Of a stretch of DNA of 64,000 nucleotides, positions 1-11,555 are shown piece by piece. The first letter of the stretch is position 1. The number at the start of each line of letters is the position of its first letter. A model generated the notes under the pieces. It saw nothing but the letters and a program-made list of their open reading frames with translations, made no database searches and was not told where the DNA came from. This DNA comes from Mesodorylaimus sp. YZB2_4 (Eukaryota > Nematoda > Enoplea > Dorylaimida > Dorylaimidae): contig JASANH010000104.1 in assembly GCA_030248295.1 (NCBI GenBank), forward strand, positions 62,001 through 126,000, given 5' to 3'. The translations under genes were made by a program, and so were the position numbers.

Positions 1-818
1 TTTCTTCCGCTCTCCTTTTGATTCCTTGCTTCACGATAGAAACTTGAACGTCAGCGGCGTTTGCATCATGATTGTGTTCATGCATGCGCAAAATGACCTT
101 ATAAGGACTGCTGTGAAACTAACTTGAAGTCAAAAAGTTTTTTCAGTGTACTCACGCTATCGCTTTCATCTGATCGTGAGTGCAATCTTGCTTTGCAACC
201 ATCACTTTTCTTCTCTCATCGCCAGAAATTTTTTGCACCGTCGCTGCTCTGCTTGTCAAAGATGTACATAAATCCGTTGTCAATAAGCTTAAGCCTTTCA
301 CGCTTCGATTGAGCGTACTGTGCCCCTCCCAGTTAGCCCTTGCGTTCGCAGATCCACTGCAGGATGCCGTCGATGTTCTCCTAGCCGGGGTCCGTCTTGT
401 AGCGTAGCGTGGTCAGGTAATCAAGATCTCGGAGTACTCCTTCGACGCCGATCGGATCAACTTGGACGGGTTCTTATGCAGCTTCTTCTTTTGGCGAATG
501 AGAATGCGCAAAGCATCTGTTCTGCCCTTATATACTAAATATGTCTTTTGTCCTTGTGGTCCCCTTTGTTCTTTTTTCCGTGGTCAAAGGTCTGTTTCAA
601 AAGTCTGCGCCGAGATGACCTTGCGTCTAAACGCTGGCGCCGAAACGTCCGCGCCTAAACGGCGGCGCCGAAATGACCTGGCGCCGAAACGTACGCGCCG
701 AAACGTCCGCGGCTAATCGGCGGCGCCGAAACGTCCTGCTCCGTATATGTCTTTTATCCATATGTCCGAAAGCAAGACCCCACAAGAACTGACAGTCCTC
801 GTAGGAAAGTTGCTAACA
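1..818. other. Gene-free left edge
   Basis: No exon with a recognisable product was found on either strand. The only structure is the GC-rich short tandem repeat at 607-737. This stretch is probably the 3' flank of the minus-strand gene that ends at 819. Nothing else is supported. Confidence 0.5.
607..737 (+). repeat. Degenerate tandem repeat of a GCGCCGAAACGTCC-like unit
   Basis: About eight imperfect units of roughly 15 bases follow each other. Starts are near 607, 636, 651, 664, 680, 695, 708 and 722. The core is GCGCCGAAACG, with variants ending in ATGACCT or TAAACGG. The array is far more GC-rich than its surroundings. It lies about 80 bases beyond the stop codon of the minus-strand gene at 819. 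No function can be read from it. A short minisatellite is the simplest explanation. Confidence 0.6.
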
Positions 819-1676
819 TCACTCTGCAGGACGTCCTCTCTTCGTCGACCTATTCCTCCCCTGTCCGTTGTTCCCCCCGAGACCCCTGACTGGACTGCGG
901 GCGTCCCTTGTGGATTGCCCCTTACCTTGATTAAATATAACTCGACTGGCCAGCATCTGCGCAAGCTCCTCAACGCTCAGCTTGTAGGCGGGTGGTATCA
1001 AGGACCAGATCCGATAAAGCGACATCAAACTTCCGTCTTGATCGTATTCTAAAATGAACATTCTTAATTATGGAATCGCCTTCCTAAGTTCCATCTTACC
1101 CGAAATCTGTTTCAGCCGTTCATGCCTTTCATCTTCACGAAGTTCCCTAACCGCATTTAAAGCAGTTTTTTCCCCGTGCTTCTTTGCATAGCTCTGTGCA
1201 GCCTTCAAACTTGGAGCCGTTAATTCGTCGACAGTCCATTCAGTTTCGTCCACAAATTTACCCAAGTCGGGTGTTGCATCTGGATCGTAGAATTGCCTGC
1301 CATCCAACAGCTTTCGAATCCTTTCGACGGCAATAACCACGCCGCTCATAGCAGGTTTCCTTCTCGCCACCCCACCATCACTTCGATTTTTGTAATCAGA
1401 ACTTCGCCCATTTTCCTGTGTTGGCATCAATCTCGACGACTTTTCATTGAAATCTCGACCAATTTCGACGCTCTCCTTCGACATAGGAGCATCGTCGAAC
1501 ACAATTTGCCTCAACTTCTTGTCATCGACTAAACCTTTTGAATCGACCGAGCCTTCCATCGATTCATGTTCAGGCTCGGTCGATTTCGCCTTGATTTTCT
1601 GTGCAGATTGATCATTTTCGTTGTCTACAATCCCAATTCCGTAAAAATCGTCGACTAAAGGCGGCTGTTTGTTCAT
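819..1676 (-). CDS. Unrecognised acidic protein, about 230 residues, 2-3 exons
   Basis: Exon 1 runs 1676-1100 and starts at MNKQPPLVDDFYG. Its donor reads G|GTAAGA. Exon 2 runs 1048-926 with acceptor TTTTAG, and the phases match. The exon 2 sequence then meets a GTAAGG donor at 925. If spliced to the CAG at 824 the protein ends after one more codon at 819. If that 102-base intron is kept, the frame stays open and adds a basic tail of about 34 residues to the same stop. The first half is acidic and low in complexity. The second half (from about residue 100) is helix-rich and charged, with KAAQSYAKKHGEKTALNAVR and then YRIWSLIPPAYKLSVEELAQ. I see no signal peptide, membrane segment or catalytic motif. 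I do not recognise the family, so no function is proposed. The conserved-looking C-terminal half argues for a real gene. Confidence 0.6.
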
Positions 1677-2042
1677 TATGCCTTGATGCCTTAAAAAACG
1701 TTGTAAATTAAATTGCCCGAGCTTCTAGCGGACTTTTTGTAACTAGTTATTAGATAATTTAGGATAGCTAGGCCGCGAACCGATGGATGAGCGCGAAACA
1801 TCTTGCGCTGTAATACGTTGCGTTTGAGCGAAAAACTTTACCGCGCCAGTGCATCCCCTAGTGCCAGGCCCCTAGTATGGATCTGTAAATCTGTATGCAG
1901 TAAAGTAGATCGATGTGTAGGGATCTTTCTGAAATAGATGAAAGTCTGAAACGTTAACCCGGGACCAACTAGCCGACCTTGTTATGTCTTACAACCTACT
2001 ACACTATCGAACACGTCAAGGCACTACGATAAAATGCACCAC
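1677..2042. other. Intergenic spacer
   Basis: This 366-base spacer separates the start codon of the minus-strand gene at 1676 from the stop codon of OGFOD2. It must hold the promoter of the first and the 3' end of the second. I see no repeat or RNA gene in it. Confidence 0.4.
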
Positions 2043-3897
2043 TCAATTTTTGAACCCATCACCATAACATCCATCTGGAACAGGGACCAAAGCGGGGTCT
2101 TTCCAACACATAGGACACTGCTGATTTCTAATTGACGATGACCTCATCCAAATGATCAGATTGTCCCTGAATCCACTTTCAATAGGCAACGCTCCGTGAA
2201 GTTGCCTGCCTCGATGCAGAATACCCCAACCACGTTTATGTCCAACAAATGCATCTTGTGTGCTTGTGGGTGAAAACTTTGGGCCTGTGCGTACATCACC
2301 GAAATGAATCTCGCCACCTTCATAAGCATCATTCAGCGACACATTGAGAGTCACTTCAGCATTGTCGTAATGGACAGTCAAATCGACTTGCTGTTGCTCG
2401 TTGGTCGTTCTAGGTTCGTCGGCATTATACGAAACAGTAAAGGCTCGATGAGAGTCTAATCTATCCCCAGTCCATTCTGGGTAAACTGCCGTGGCCAAAG
2501 GGTTCAAATACTTTGAGCGAAACGAGTCGAAAAAATTCTTGAAACCGATTTCATCCAATAAAACCTGCGAACCAGGAACACTTGTGTTAAATCAGATTTA
2601 AAGATACGGACAGGGAAAAGTGAAAGCTAGGAGGCGGGGCCGTAGCTTGGTGGGTTCGGCGTCTGCCTCTCACGCCATGTGCGCAATTACTCGCGATCCT
2701 CGTGAATCATTTCGTGTAAATGTGTCCCTTCACCCTCGAGTGCACATACTGTACGCGCGTTTGGTGATGTCATAAACCATGCACATGAACACGAAGCAGG
2801 GGCCCATACTTACGCCTGGTTTTTTGCAAAAAAATTGTGTGTGGGCATTTGGGCAGCTAGTTACATTTCCCGAAACTGCATCTTTCTCAGAATGAGGACG
2901 CGAGACTAATGAGATGAGAGAAATCAGGAAACTATCTGGTCTCAAACCAAAAAGACCCACACAAAACCAAACCCACATCGAGTTTGTCACAAAAACCTGA
3001 ACTTACCCCATTGTAGTTCATTGTATTTGGCCGCATACGAGGCAAATCCGCCCTTCGAAAATTCATGATCTCTTGAGCAAGCTGCTCGCAAAATTTGTCC
3101 GTAAATACAGGAAATTGATATAATCCATATCCTGGAAGCTGATCAAACAGATGCACCGTTACAAGCGATAGCAAAGAGCATATTCTTACTCTTTTGACAG
3201 ATCTGATATTGTAATAATGTTCCCTTATCGTTGTTGCACACATGATTCCACATCGCGAGAAATCGAGAATCAAGCCAACGTTCCTGAAATATACTCCGTT
3301 TAAAACTACGGGTACATATACTACAAGTGCCAATATATTTACCTGAAACTCGAACACATCTTTGTGCACAGGAACATATGTTTGTTGAATTAGGGCTCGA
3401 CGTCCCAAGCTTCCTTCGACCACTTCGCGCCGCCTTTCTTTCTCCTCTTTCACCTACAACATCCGAAACATCAGCTGGATTCAATCTGTGAAAGAATCAA
3501 CGCCAGACTACATCTACACAAAAATTTGCAAGCGGAGAAGCCAAAAATTACTGACATTCTTCGCACGACGACGGTTTCAAGAAAGCGATGACAGTGTCCT
3601 CTTTATAGGAAAAGGCAAAAAACCCACATTTGATTACAGGTGAAAATACAGCGATCGACTCACCTCCGCAAGTAATGCGCTCATCGAAACACCATATTTA
3701 TCAGGTACCTGAAATCGAAATTGACCTCAATTATTGACTTTTAAAAAAACTTTTATTCGTATCTCAACATAATCCTGCTGAAACTGTTCATCGGATTCGT
3801 ATCGCATATGTGCTCGAATGGCAGCGACAAAATAATTCTCCGTATAGAAACATTTGCAGATGTAAAACGTTCCCATTCTTGCAAATAGTTTATCCAT
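2043..3897 (-). CDS. OGFOD2: 2-oxoglutarate and iron-dependent oxygenase domain protein 2
   Basis: Six exons in perfect phase: 3876(or 3897)-3751, 3708-3664, 3453-3343, 3283-3190, 3131-3007 and 2564-2043. The product is about 340 residues, close to the vertebrate protein. Starts at 3897 and 3876 are both in frame. The one at 3876 begins MGTFYICKCFYTENYF and the longer one aligns slightly better in length. The N-terminal third carries the CFxTxNxxVA segment, the middle has LPRMRPNTMNYNG, and the C-terminal half is the dioxygenase fold. Iron ligands are visible as HYDNAE (HxD) and the later histidine in LHGALP. GFRDNL supplies the 2-oxoglutarate-binding arginine. The C-terminal CPMCW pair is typical of this subfamily. 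The family is predicted to hydroxylate an unknown substrate. The long fifth intron holds a SINE. The gene is head to head with RNF113. Confidence 0.92.
2635..2796 (+). mobile_element. tRNA-derived SINE, 5'-degraded copy, in OGFOD2 intron 5
   Basis: It keeps the family core GTCTGCCTCTCACGCC and GTGCGCAATTAC, then the tail AATCATTTCGTGTAAA, CCCTCGAGTGCACAT and TTGGTGATGT. It ends in an ACATGAAC-type microsatellite. The T-arm region with the B box is missing, so this is an old and internally deleted copy. Its orientation is opposite to the host gene. Confidence 0.8.
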
Positions 3898-4179
3898 CGA
3901 CAAATCAACAATCGATCGAACCACCCACAATCCAATAAAAATTCAGCATCGTCTCGTCGTTTATATCTTGCCGCCGTACAGCAGACTTAAAAATTCCTCT
4001 TACCTCATAAAGCTACGATCGGCGCGAAATTTAAACGTTGAAAAACGAAGACAGTTCGAAAACCGCAGCGCAGGTACGTACAGTATTTGCTTGCACCTGC
4101 TTTGAATTGAGCTTTGATTGATTTGCTTTGATCAGGTCTATTTAGATTATTGATAGTTCGTTTCCCATTCAATTCGGCA
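3898..4179. promoter_or_regulatory. Presumed shared promoter of OGFOD2 and RNF113
   Basis: Only about 282 bases separate the two divergent start codons, so both promoters must lie here. It contains no long repeat. I cannot point to a specific TATA box or initiator with confidence. Confidence 0.5.
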
Positions 4180-6378
<2,199 letters not shown>

Positions 6379-6476
6379 GTCGATATGGAGCCCATATAAA
6401 TACATACATTTCAAATGCATATTTGGCAGCAGTGTAGTCCAGTACAAAAACGTATTATTGCTCTATAACTGGTCAT

Positions 6477-6482
6477 AATAAA
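6477..6482 (+). promoter_or_regulatory. Polyadenylation signal of RNF113
   Basis: A canonical AATAAA lies 99 bases after the RNF113 stop codon on the same strand, in AT-rich sequence. Confidence 0.6.
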
Positions 6483-6805
6483 ATCATGGCCACACGACCA
6501 TAATAAGGTCAAAAGATTCCTAGACATTAAAATTCCTTAAATGACGTGAAAACAGGATAATCTCTCAGTCAACAGAAATCACAGTCGCTAATCACCAGCG
6601 TGAACACAATGATTGTACATCGAACAGTTAGTAGGCTAGAAACGGAAGATACGTTGAGCACGACAAGCTTACCTACAACAGTTACTTATTATCAGGTCAT
6701 CCACGCATAGCCACTGCACGTTATGATGGCAAGTGCACGAATGGCCAGTTTATACCTTAAAGCAGATCGTCGAGTTGAGAACTGAAGCAAGCTTACACAT
6801 CGCCT

Positions 6806-8829
6806 TTAGAGTCGCCTCAGGCGTTGCTCAGCTTCATTAATCACAATTTCCAGCCCTTTTCTGTCCAGCTCGTTTAACAAAGCCGTCACTGCCGCCAAAA
6901 CGTTTTCATTCTGAAAAGACCGACAAGAAAAAGAGGGAATACAATAAGCAAGCAACAATAACACAGTAACCGTTACTCACTGTCGTCGGAGTACTGCGCT
7001 GAGTCGATTTCTGCTGCTGTTGTTGCCACGTGGTCATTTCTGGAACGACGTCGTACAACGAAGTCATCGATGTCGATGTATTTCGGCGATTTTCGTTGCG
7101 CGCCCTACAAACAAACGTTGAAAATTCCATTCCAAATCTCGGCCCTTCACAGTTCACCAGACCAATATAAATAACGAATACAATTTGCCATATTCCAATG
7201 ATAACGAACACTCACATGTATCCACTGGCTTCGACGGCTCCATTCGGAACATAGCAGCTAGAAGACATTCCAGTAAAGTTCTCGATAGGCATCTGAGAAC
7301 GATCAGCGTCGGCAGCACATCGAACCATGACGGCTTGCCTGTCGGGCATGCGAACAGTCTTGTATCCCATACCGTTGTGCAGATTATTCATTTCGGTCAC
7401 TGGGAAATCGCACTCGGGGGACGAATAAGCGCAAGATTCTTCTACTGGAGCTATCGAGCCATCATCAGCCAAACCTCCGCTCGATTGTTCATAAGTGGCG
7501 ATGGCATTCAGTTCTTCCGCGGTGACGGCTAAACAAATCAGAATGTTGTAAATTCAAGGACATAAGCCGTGGACTAAGTTGCATACGTCGGTTATCCAGT
7601 GTCGTCAATGTGGGTAAGGTTTTCAGAACGTAGTATCGATAATCTGGATGATCCGCGCAGGGATTCTCGGATAGCCACAAAATGCGAAGATTCGATAATC
7701 GCCGTAAATGACGAAGTTCTCTAAGCTCAGAAATATTGTTTTTGCGAAGATATAATTCCCGCAGGTTTGTGCATCCTGCTAACGGCCACAATGTCTCAAT
7801 GTTGTTGACACTAAAACAAAACAGAACCCAATGCCCATTCGAGAGAAGCACAGGCTACTGCAGATTTACCTTAGAGAGAGGACTTCCACGTTTGGCATCT
7901 GCTGCAGAATTTCAATATCATCCAATTCGCAACCCCTAAAAAAGAAAATCAAACACTAAAATGGTTTTCCGAGAAAGGCCTGCATTTCTGCTCTTCATGT
8001 TAGCGCTACTGTGATATACATTCCTATCTTATCTACACATGGTGCCAAAAGGTGCCAGTCTAGCTGTCTCTTTTTGACCGCTTTCACAACCCACCCCGCC
8101 CAGTTAGTCGCAAGCCAGTCTACTCGAGCTTGTACGAGTTAAAAAGGCGTAGCAACCAGTAATCAAAGTCAAGAGTTATAATGGCGCTGTATAACCGGCT
8201 GTTATGCCGTTGCTATGTTACCAAGGCTGTTTATGAGTCAAATAAAACTACTAGCGAAAAAAAACTTGCTTACGCAAGACCTGAAGTTGGTGTAAATATT
8301 GATCCCGCCAAGTAAGCTATATAGAAAGGCGACGTTCAGAACAAGGGATAAAAGACAAATCGTGTCGTGGAATAGACATGTTCGTATTCGGAAAAAAATC
8401 ATTCGAGCAAAAGGGCGACATCGAAGCCGCTAATTGGGCTGAACAAATTAAAATTATGCCCGCTTAAAATTTAAGTCCAAATACGTGCACTGAAATGTGA
8501 GTAATCAACGTTTTTAGACTCGCTCTTCTGAGGAATTTACAGTATGTTTTACGCTGGAGAAATGAGCCACTTTACAGCCGACCAATTTCTCCAGCTAGGC
8601 CCCAAATGAACAGTTCTGCAGTTACGAAATCTTTCAAGAGGAAACGAATTTGTGATACCTCTCACGCTCCATTCGTAAGGCAGCCTTACTTATGCGTATT
8701 TGTTCTCTACTTCCCCGCAGTCATGTAACAACACCAAAGTTTTTCTCACCAGCAATTCAATTTCCGGACCACTTCCAAGTTCGACAACTTCGTCCTGCTG
8801 AACACAATGCTTTCGGTCAGCTTCCCCAT
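6806..8829 (-). CDS. CFAP410: Cilia and flagella associated protein 410 (C21orf2 family)
   Basis: Six exons with matching phases: 8829-8750, 7935-7870, 7810-7587, 7528-7216, 7104-6981 and 6910-6806, giving 303 residues. It starts MGKLTESIVFSRTKLSNLEV, very like the vertebrate N terminus, then RKLNCWG. Leucine-rich repeats follow (ILQQMPNVEVLSLS, NLRELYLRKNNI, NLRILWLSENPCADHPDYR) with the capping motif TLPTLTTLDNR. The middle is low in complexity. The C-terminal helix ENVLAAVTALLNELDRKGLE matches the known oligomerising tail. CFAP410 works with NEK1 in ciliogenesis and DNA repair, so the organism should have cilia. Intron 1 is about 800 bases, unusually long here, and has no recognised repeat. 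The gene is head to head with RHEB. Confidence 0.94.
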
Positions 8830-9353
8830 GACGTCCGCTAATTTTCGAATCGATTATTTTCGAACCGTTGCGAATCGGCACTTCAAAGATGAAACTTTCC
8901 CGAAATTACTGCACCCGACTGCTCATCGTCTGTCTCGCCTCGCAACGGAATGGAGTGGAATGCATGCACGAAATTCCAATCTGCCACATTCATGGCACTT
9001 TACCTCATTTCCCGCTTTCTAGCAGACAAGCTTGTGGAGTGTGCGGGCCAACCGTCGGTTGGCAGGAAGCCAAGTGTAAAGTCGCTTCCTGGTAGACTTT
9101 AAATACTGTTCCTTTTTTTATCGCGGGCCGATAAATTGTCCTTCAAATCGTGCTGCCTGAAGGCCTCAGTGCGTTCATTTTGGCTTTTGTGTTTGTGTAG
9201 TAACTCAACTCCAAGGCAGGGTGCACGTGCTGGGCACGGATTCTGGTTTTGTTTCCCACTGAACTGTAACACCGACCACTTTCGACGTGTCTTCTGAGGT
9301 CACCTTGGTCGATTCTTTTTCTTTGCGGGTTATAAAGACGAAACGGGAAGAAA
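8830..9353. promoter_or_regulatory. Divergent promoter region of CFAP410 and RHEB
   Basis: The 524 bases between the two divergent start codons contain no other gene. Both transcription starts must lie here. No discrete core element is clear by eye. Confidence 0.5.
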
Positions 9354-10678
9354 ATGCCTGCGGAACAAGCACCGTTTAGCGAAAGAAAAATCGCAATTAT
9401 GGGATTTCGGTCAGTGGGTAAGTCTGAAGAGCATTCTGTACGATTCTGTTAGATTTCCACTAATAGCAGCAACATAGTGTTCGTTGCATGATTTTTCTGT
9501 ATGAAGCTAAATTTCCAGTTTTGTAACTCTTAGGAAAGTCATCAATCAGCATACAGTTCGCTGAAAATCGATTTCCGGACACTTATGATCCGACGATATC
9601 AAATAGTAAGTTTCGATTTCGAGTTTTTGCATAAATGTTTGCAACAATTTTGTGTGATTTCTTTAGCTTTTATGCGTAATTTTGAATTTCGTGGTAGAAA
9701 ATATCGGATTAATTTACAGGATACTGCAGGGCAGGTAATTATGTGACGTGTATAGTAGCAGATAGGCCTGTTAGGGTCCCTTGAGTCAACGGAAACTGAC
9801 GGGAGTAGAAGACGCTACTATGTAAGTGAAATTTTGTAAAATTAATTTCAAATACCCAACAGCGTTTCGGCTTACAAGAGTTTTGCATCGAAACTTGTGC
9901 CTGTCGTCAAACTTCATTGATGTTTGGGCTGTGCTCGAAGCTGACCTCTGACACTTGTTCCTACTGCACATAGCTTCTAGAGTTTCCGTTTCTCAGACTG
10001 TGTGCCTTATCGTTAGCTGGACAGTAATATGGTAACTTTCAGGATGAGTATTCCTTATTTCCTCGCTCGATGGACGTTCATGGTTTTGTGCTCGTCTACG
10101 CCATCAACAGCCGACAATCGTATGTGCTAGTCATGCACCTATCCATTTTTACAGCTTCTTGTTTTTCAGATTTGATGTCGTCAAAGCAATATACGAAAAA
10201 ATTTTGGACAATTTCGGCAATGTGGCCGTAGGCAGTGCTGGAAGCCAGACACAGTAATTGTTTACAGCTTCCCTGGTTTCAGAATAATACGAGTTTTTAT
10301 TTTAGTATTCCCGTTGTGCTCGTTGGTAATAAACTCGATCTGCAGCATATTGAGCGGTAAGTAGAGGAAAATTGGTGATTAGTTTGAATTTTCAGACGAT
10401 GTCCAAAATGTAGGGCATGGCTTGCATTATTGCCCGTTTTAGAGAAGTACCAACAGCGGAAGGAAAACGATTGGCCGATTCCTGGAATGGCATCTTCATG
10501 GAGACGTCAGCGCGTGAGCATCGGGTAAGGCTGCACGTTTCTTACGTGGTACTTTACAATAGTTTATGGATCATACTTTCAGCAAGTGGAAGAAATATTC
10601 GGCAAATTAATATTTGAAATTGAGAAAGTGCATGGAAATGTGAAAGAACAAAAAGACTCATCATGCGTTATTTCCTGA
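9354..10678 (+). CDS. RHEB: RHEB-type small GTPase
   Basis: Eight exons in phase: 9354-9417, 9534-9605, 9667-9734, 10043-10119, 10170-10253, 10306-10356, 10443-10524 and 10583-10678, giving 197 residues. The P-loop reads GFRSVGKSS with the Arg-Ser pair that distinguishes RHEB from Ras. Switch I is FPDTYDPTISN, switch II DTAGQDEYS, and the base-recognition motifs are VGNKLD and ETSA. The protein ends CVIS, a farnesylation CaaX box, so membrane attachment is expected. RHEB-GTP activates mTORC1. The loop after the third helix (LDNFGNVAVGSAGSQTH) is about ten residues longer than in vertebrate RHEB. Start choice is clear: MPAEQAPFSERKIAIMGF begins just before the GTPase fold. Confidence 0.96.
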
Positions 10679-11555
10679 ACCTGACATCGAAAATTATTTT
10701 GGAAAGGCGTATCGCAAGCGCCTTGTACATATTGTATATTTCTGTAGTCTGTCGTGAGAACGCCAAGCCCTTTCGCTATTTGTAGAGCTAACGCTATGCA
10801 AATTGGCTTCGTTAAAGTAACTATTTTAGATACAGATCAAACGTGAGCAGAGACATTTTTGCAGGACCATGTTTGCAACATCTGAATTTTTTGAGTTTGC
10901 GGCTTTTGCTCTTTGTACAGTAGCTTTGGAATTGATGACTGCATTGGGAAGATTGAATGGTAGTGAGTTCAGGGCTTTCAGAAAATACAAAGTCGTGTCG
11001 TGAAGAGAACACGACCCGAAACTTTGAAGGGTGTCTTCAAATCCAGATTGCGATGAACAGAACTATCCTGCTCGACTGGTGAGCTCGACCACTTCTATTT
11101 TCTTTTATGGCTGTACCTGTAGTAGCTCACAAGCCACTGGGTCAGATCGCCCCAGACAAAAGTCCGATCAGGAGCCAGGAATCCACTGTATGAGTCTCCT
11201 GGAGGTTAGCTACCTAAGTCACATATCACGAGCCCCACGCTGCACTGATACAGCTGGCAGCAGTAATGCACTGCAGTCGTCTATTCAGGGTCACCACTAC
11301 TCGCACGACACATGACTCGTAGCAGGCCCCGCTGTACACACTGTCAAGGCTAATGTGGCTCAGCCGATGCAATCATAAAAGTTCAAATCACACGCTAGGG
11401 CACCAGGGCTCGATTGCAATCCTACACAAGACAAAGCAGCTGCTGGCACCGATTCTAAAAGCAGCTAAATCACGTTAAAAGCGGGAACACAAAAAATCGT
11501 GATAAGATAGGCCCTGATAAGACACCTGGGCATAAAGCAGTCACCTACTCATGTT
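10679..11555. other. Intergenic region between convergent RHEB and PHKG
   Basis: These 877 bases lie between two convergent stop codons and should hold both 3' untranslated ends. I see no coding exon, RNA gene or clear repeat. Confidence 0.45.

Noticed and set aside
607..737. CRISPR-like array
   Set aside because: Units are contiguous and imperfect without spacers, and the genome is an animal's.
3560..3610. Extra OGFOD2 exon encoding DTVIAFLKPSS
   Set aside because: Joining exon 2 directly to the exon at 3453 keeps phase and matches the vertebrate sequence LLAE-VKEEKERRR with no insert.
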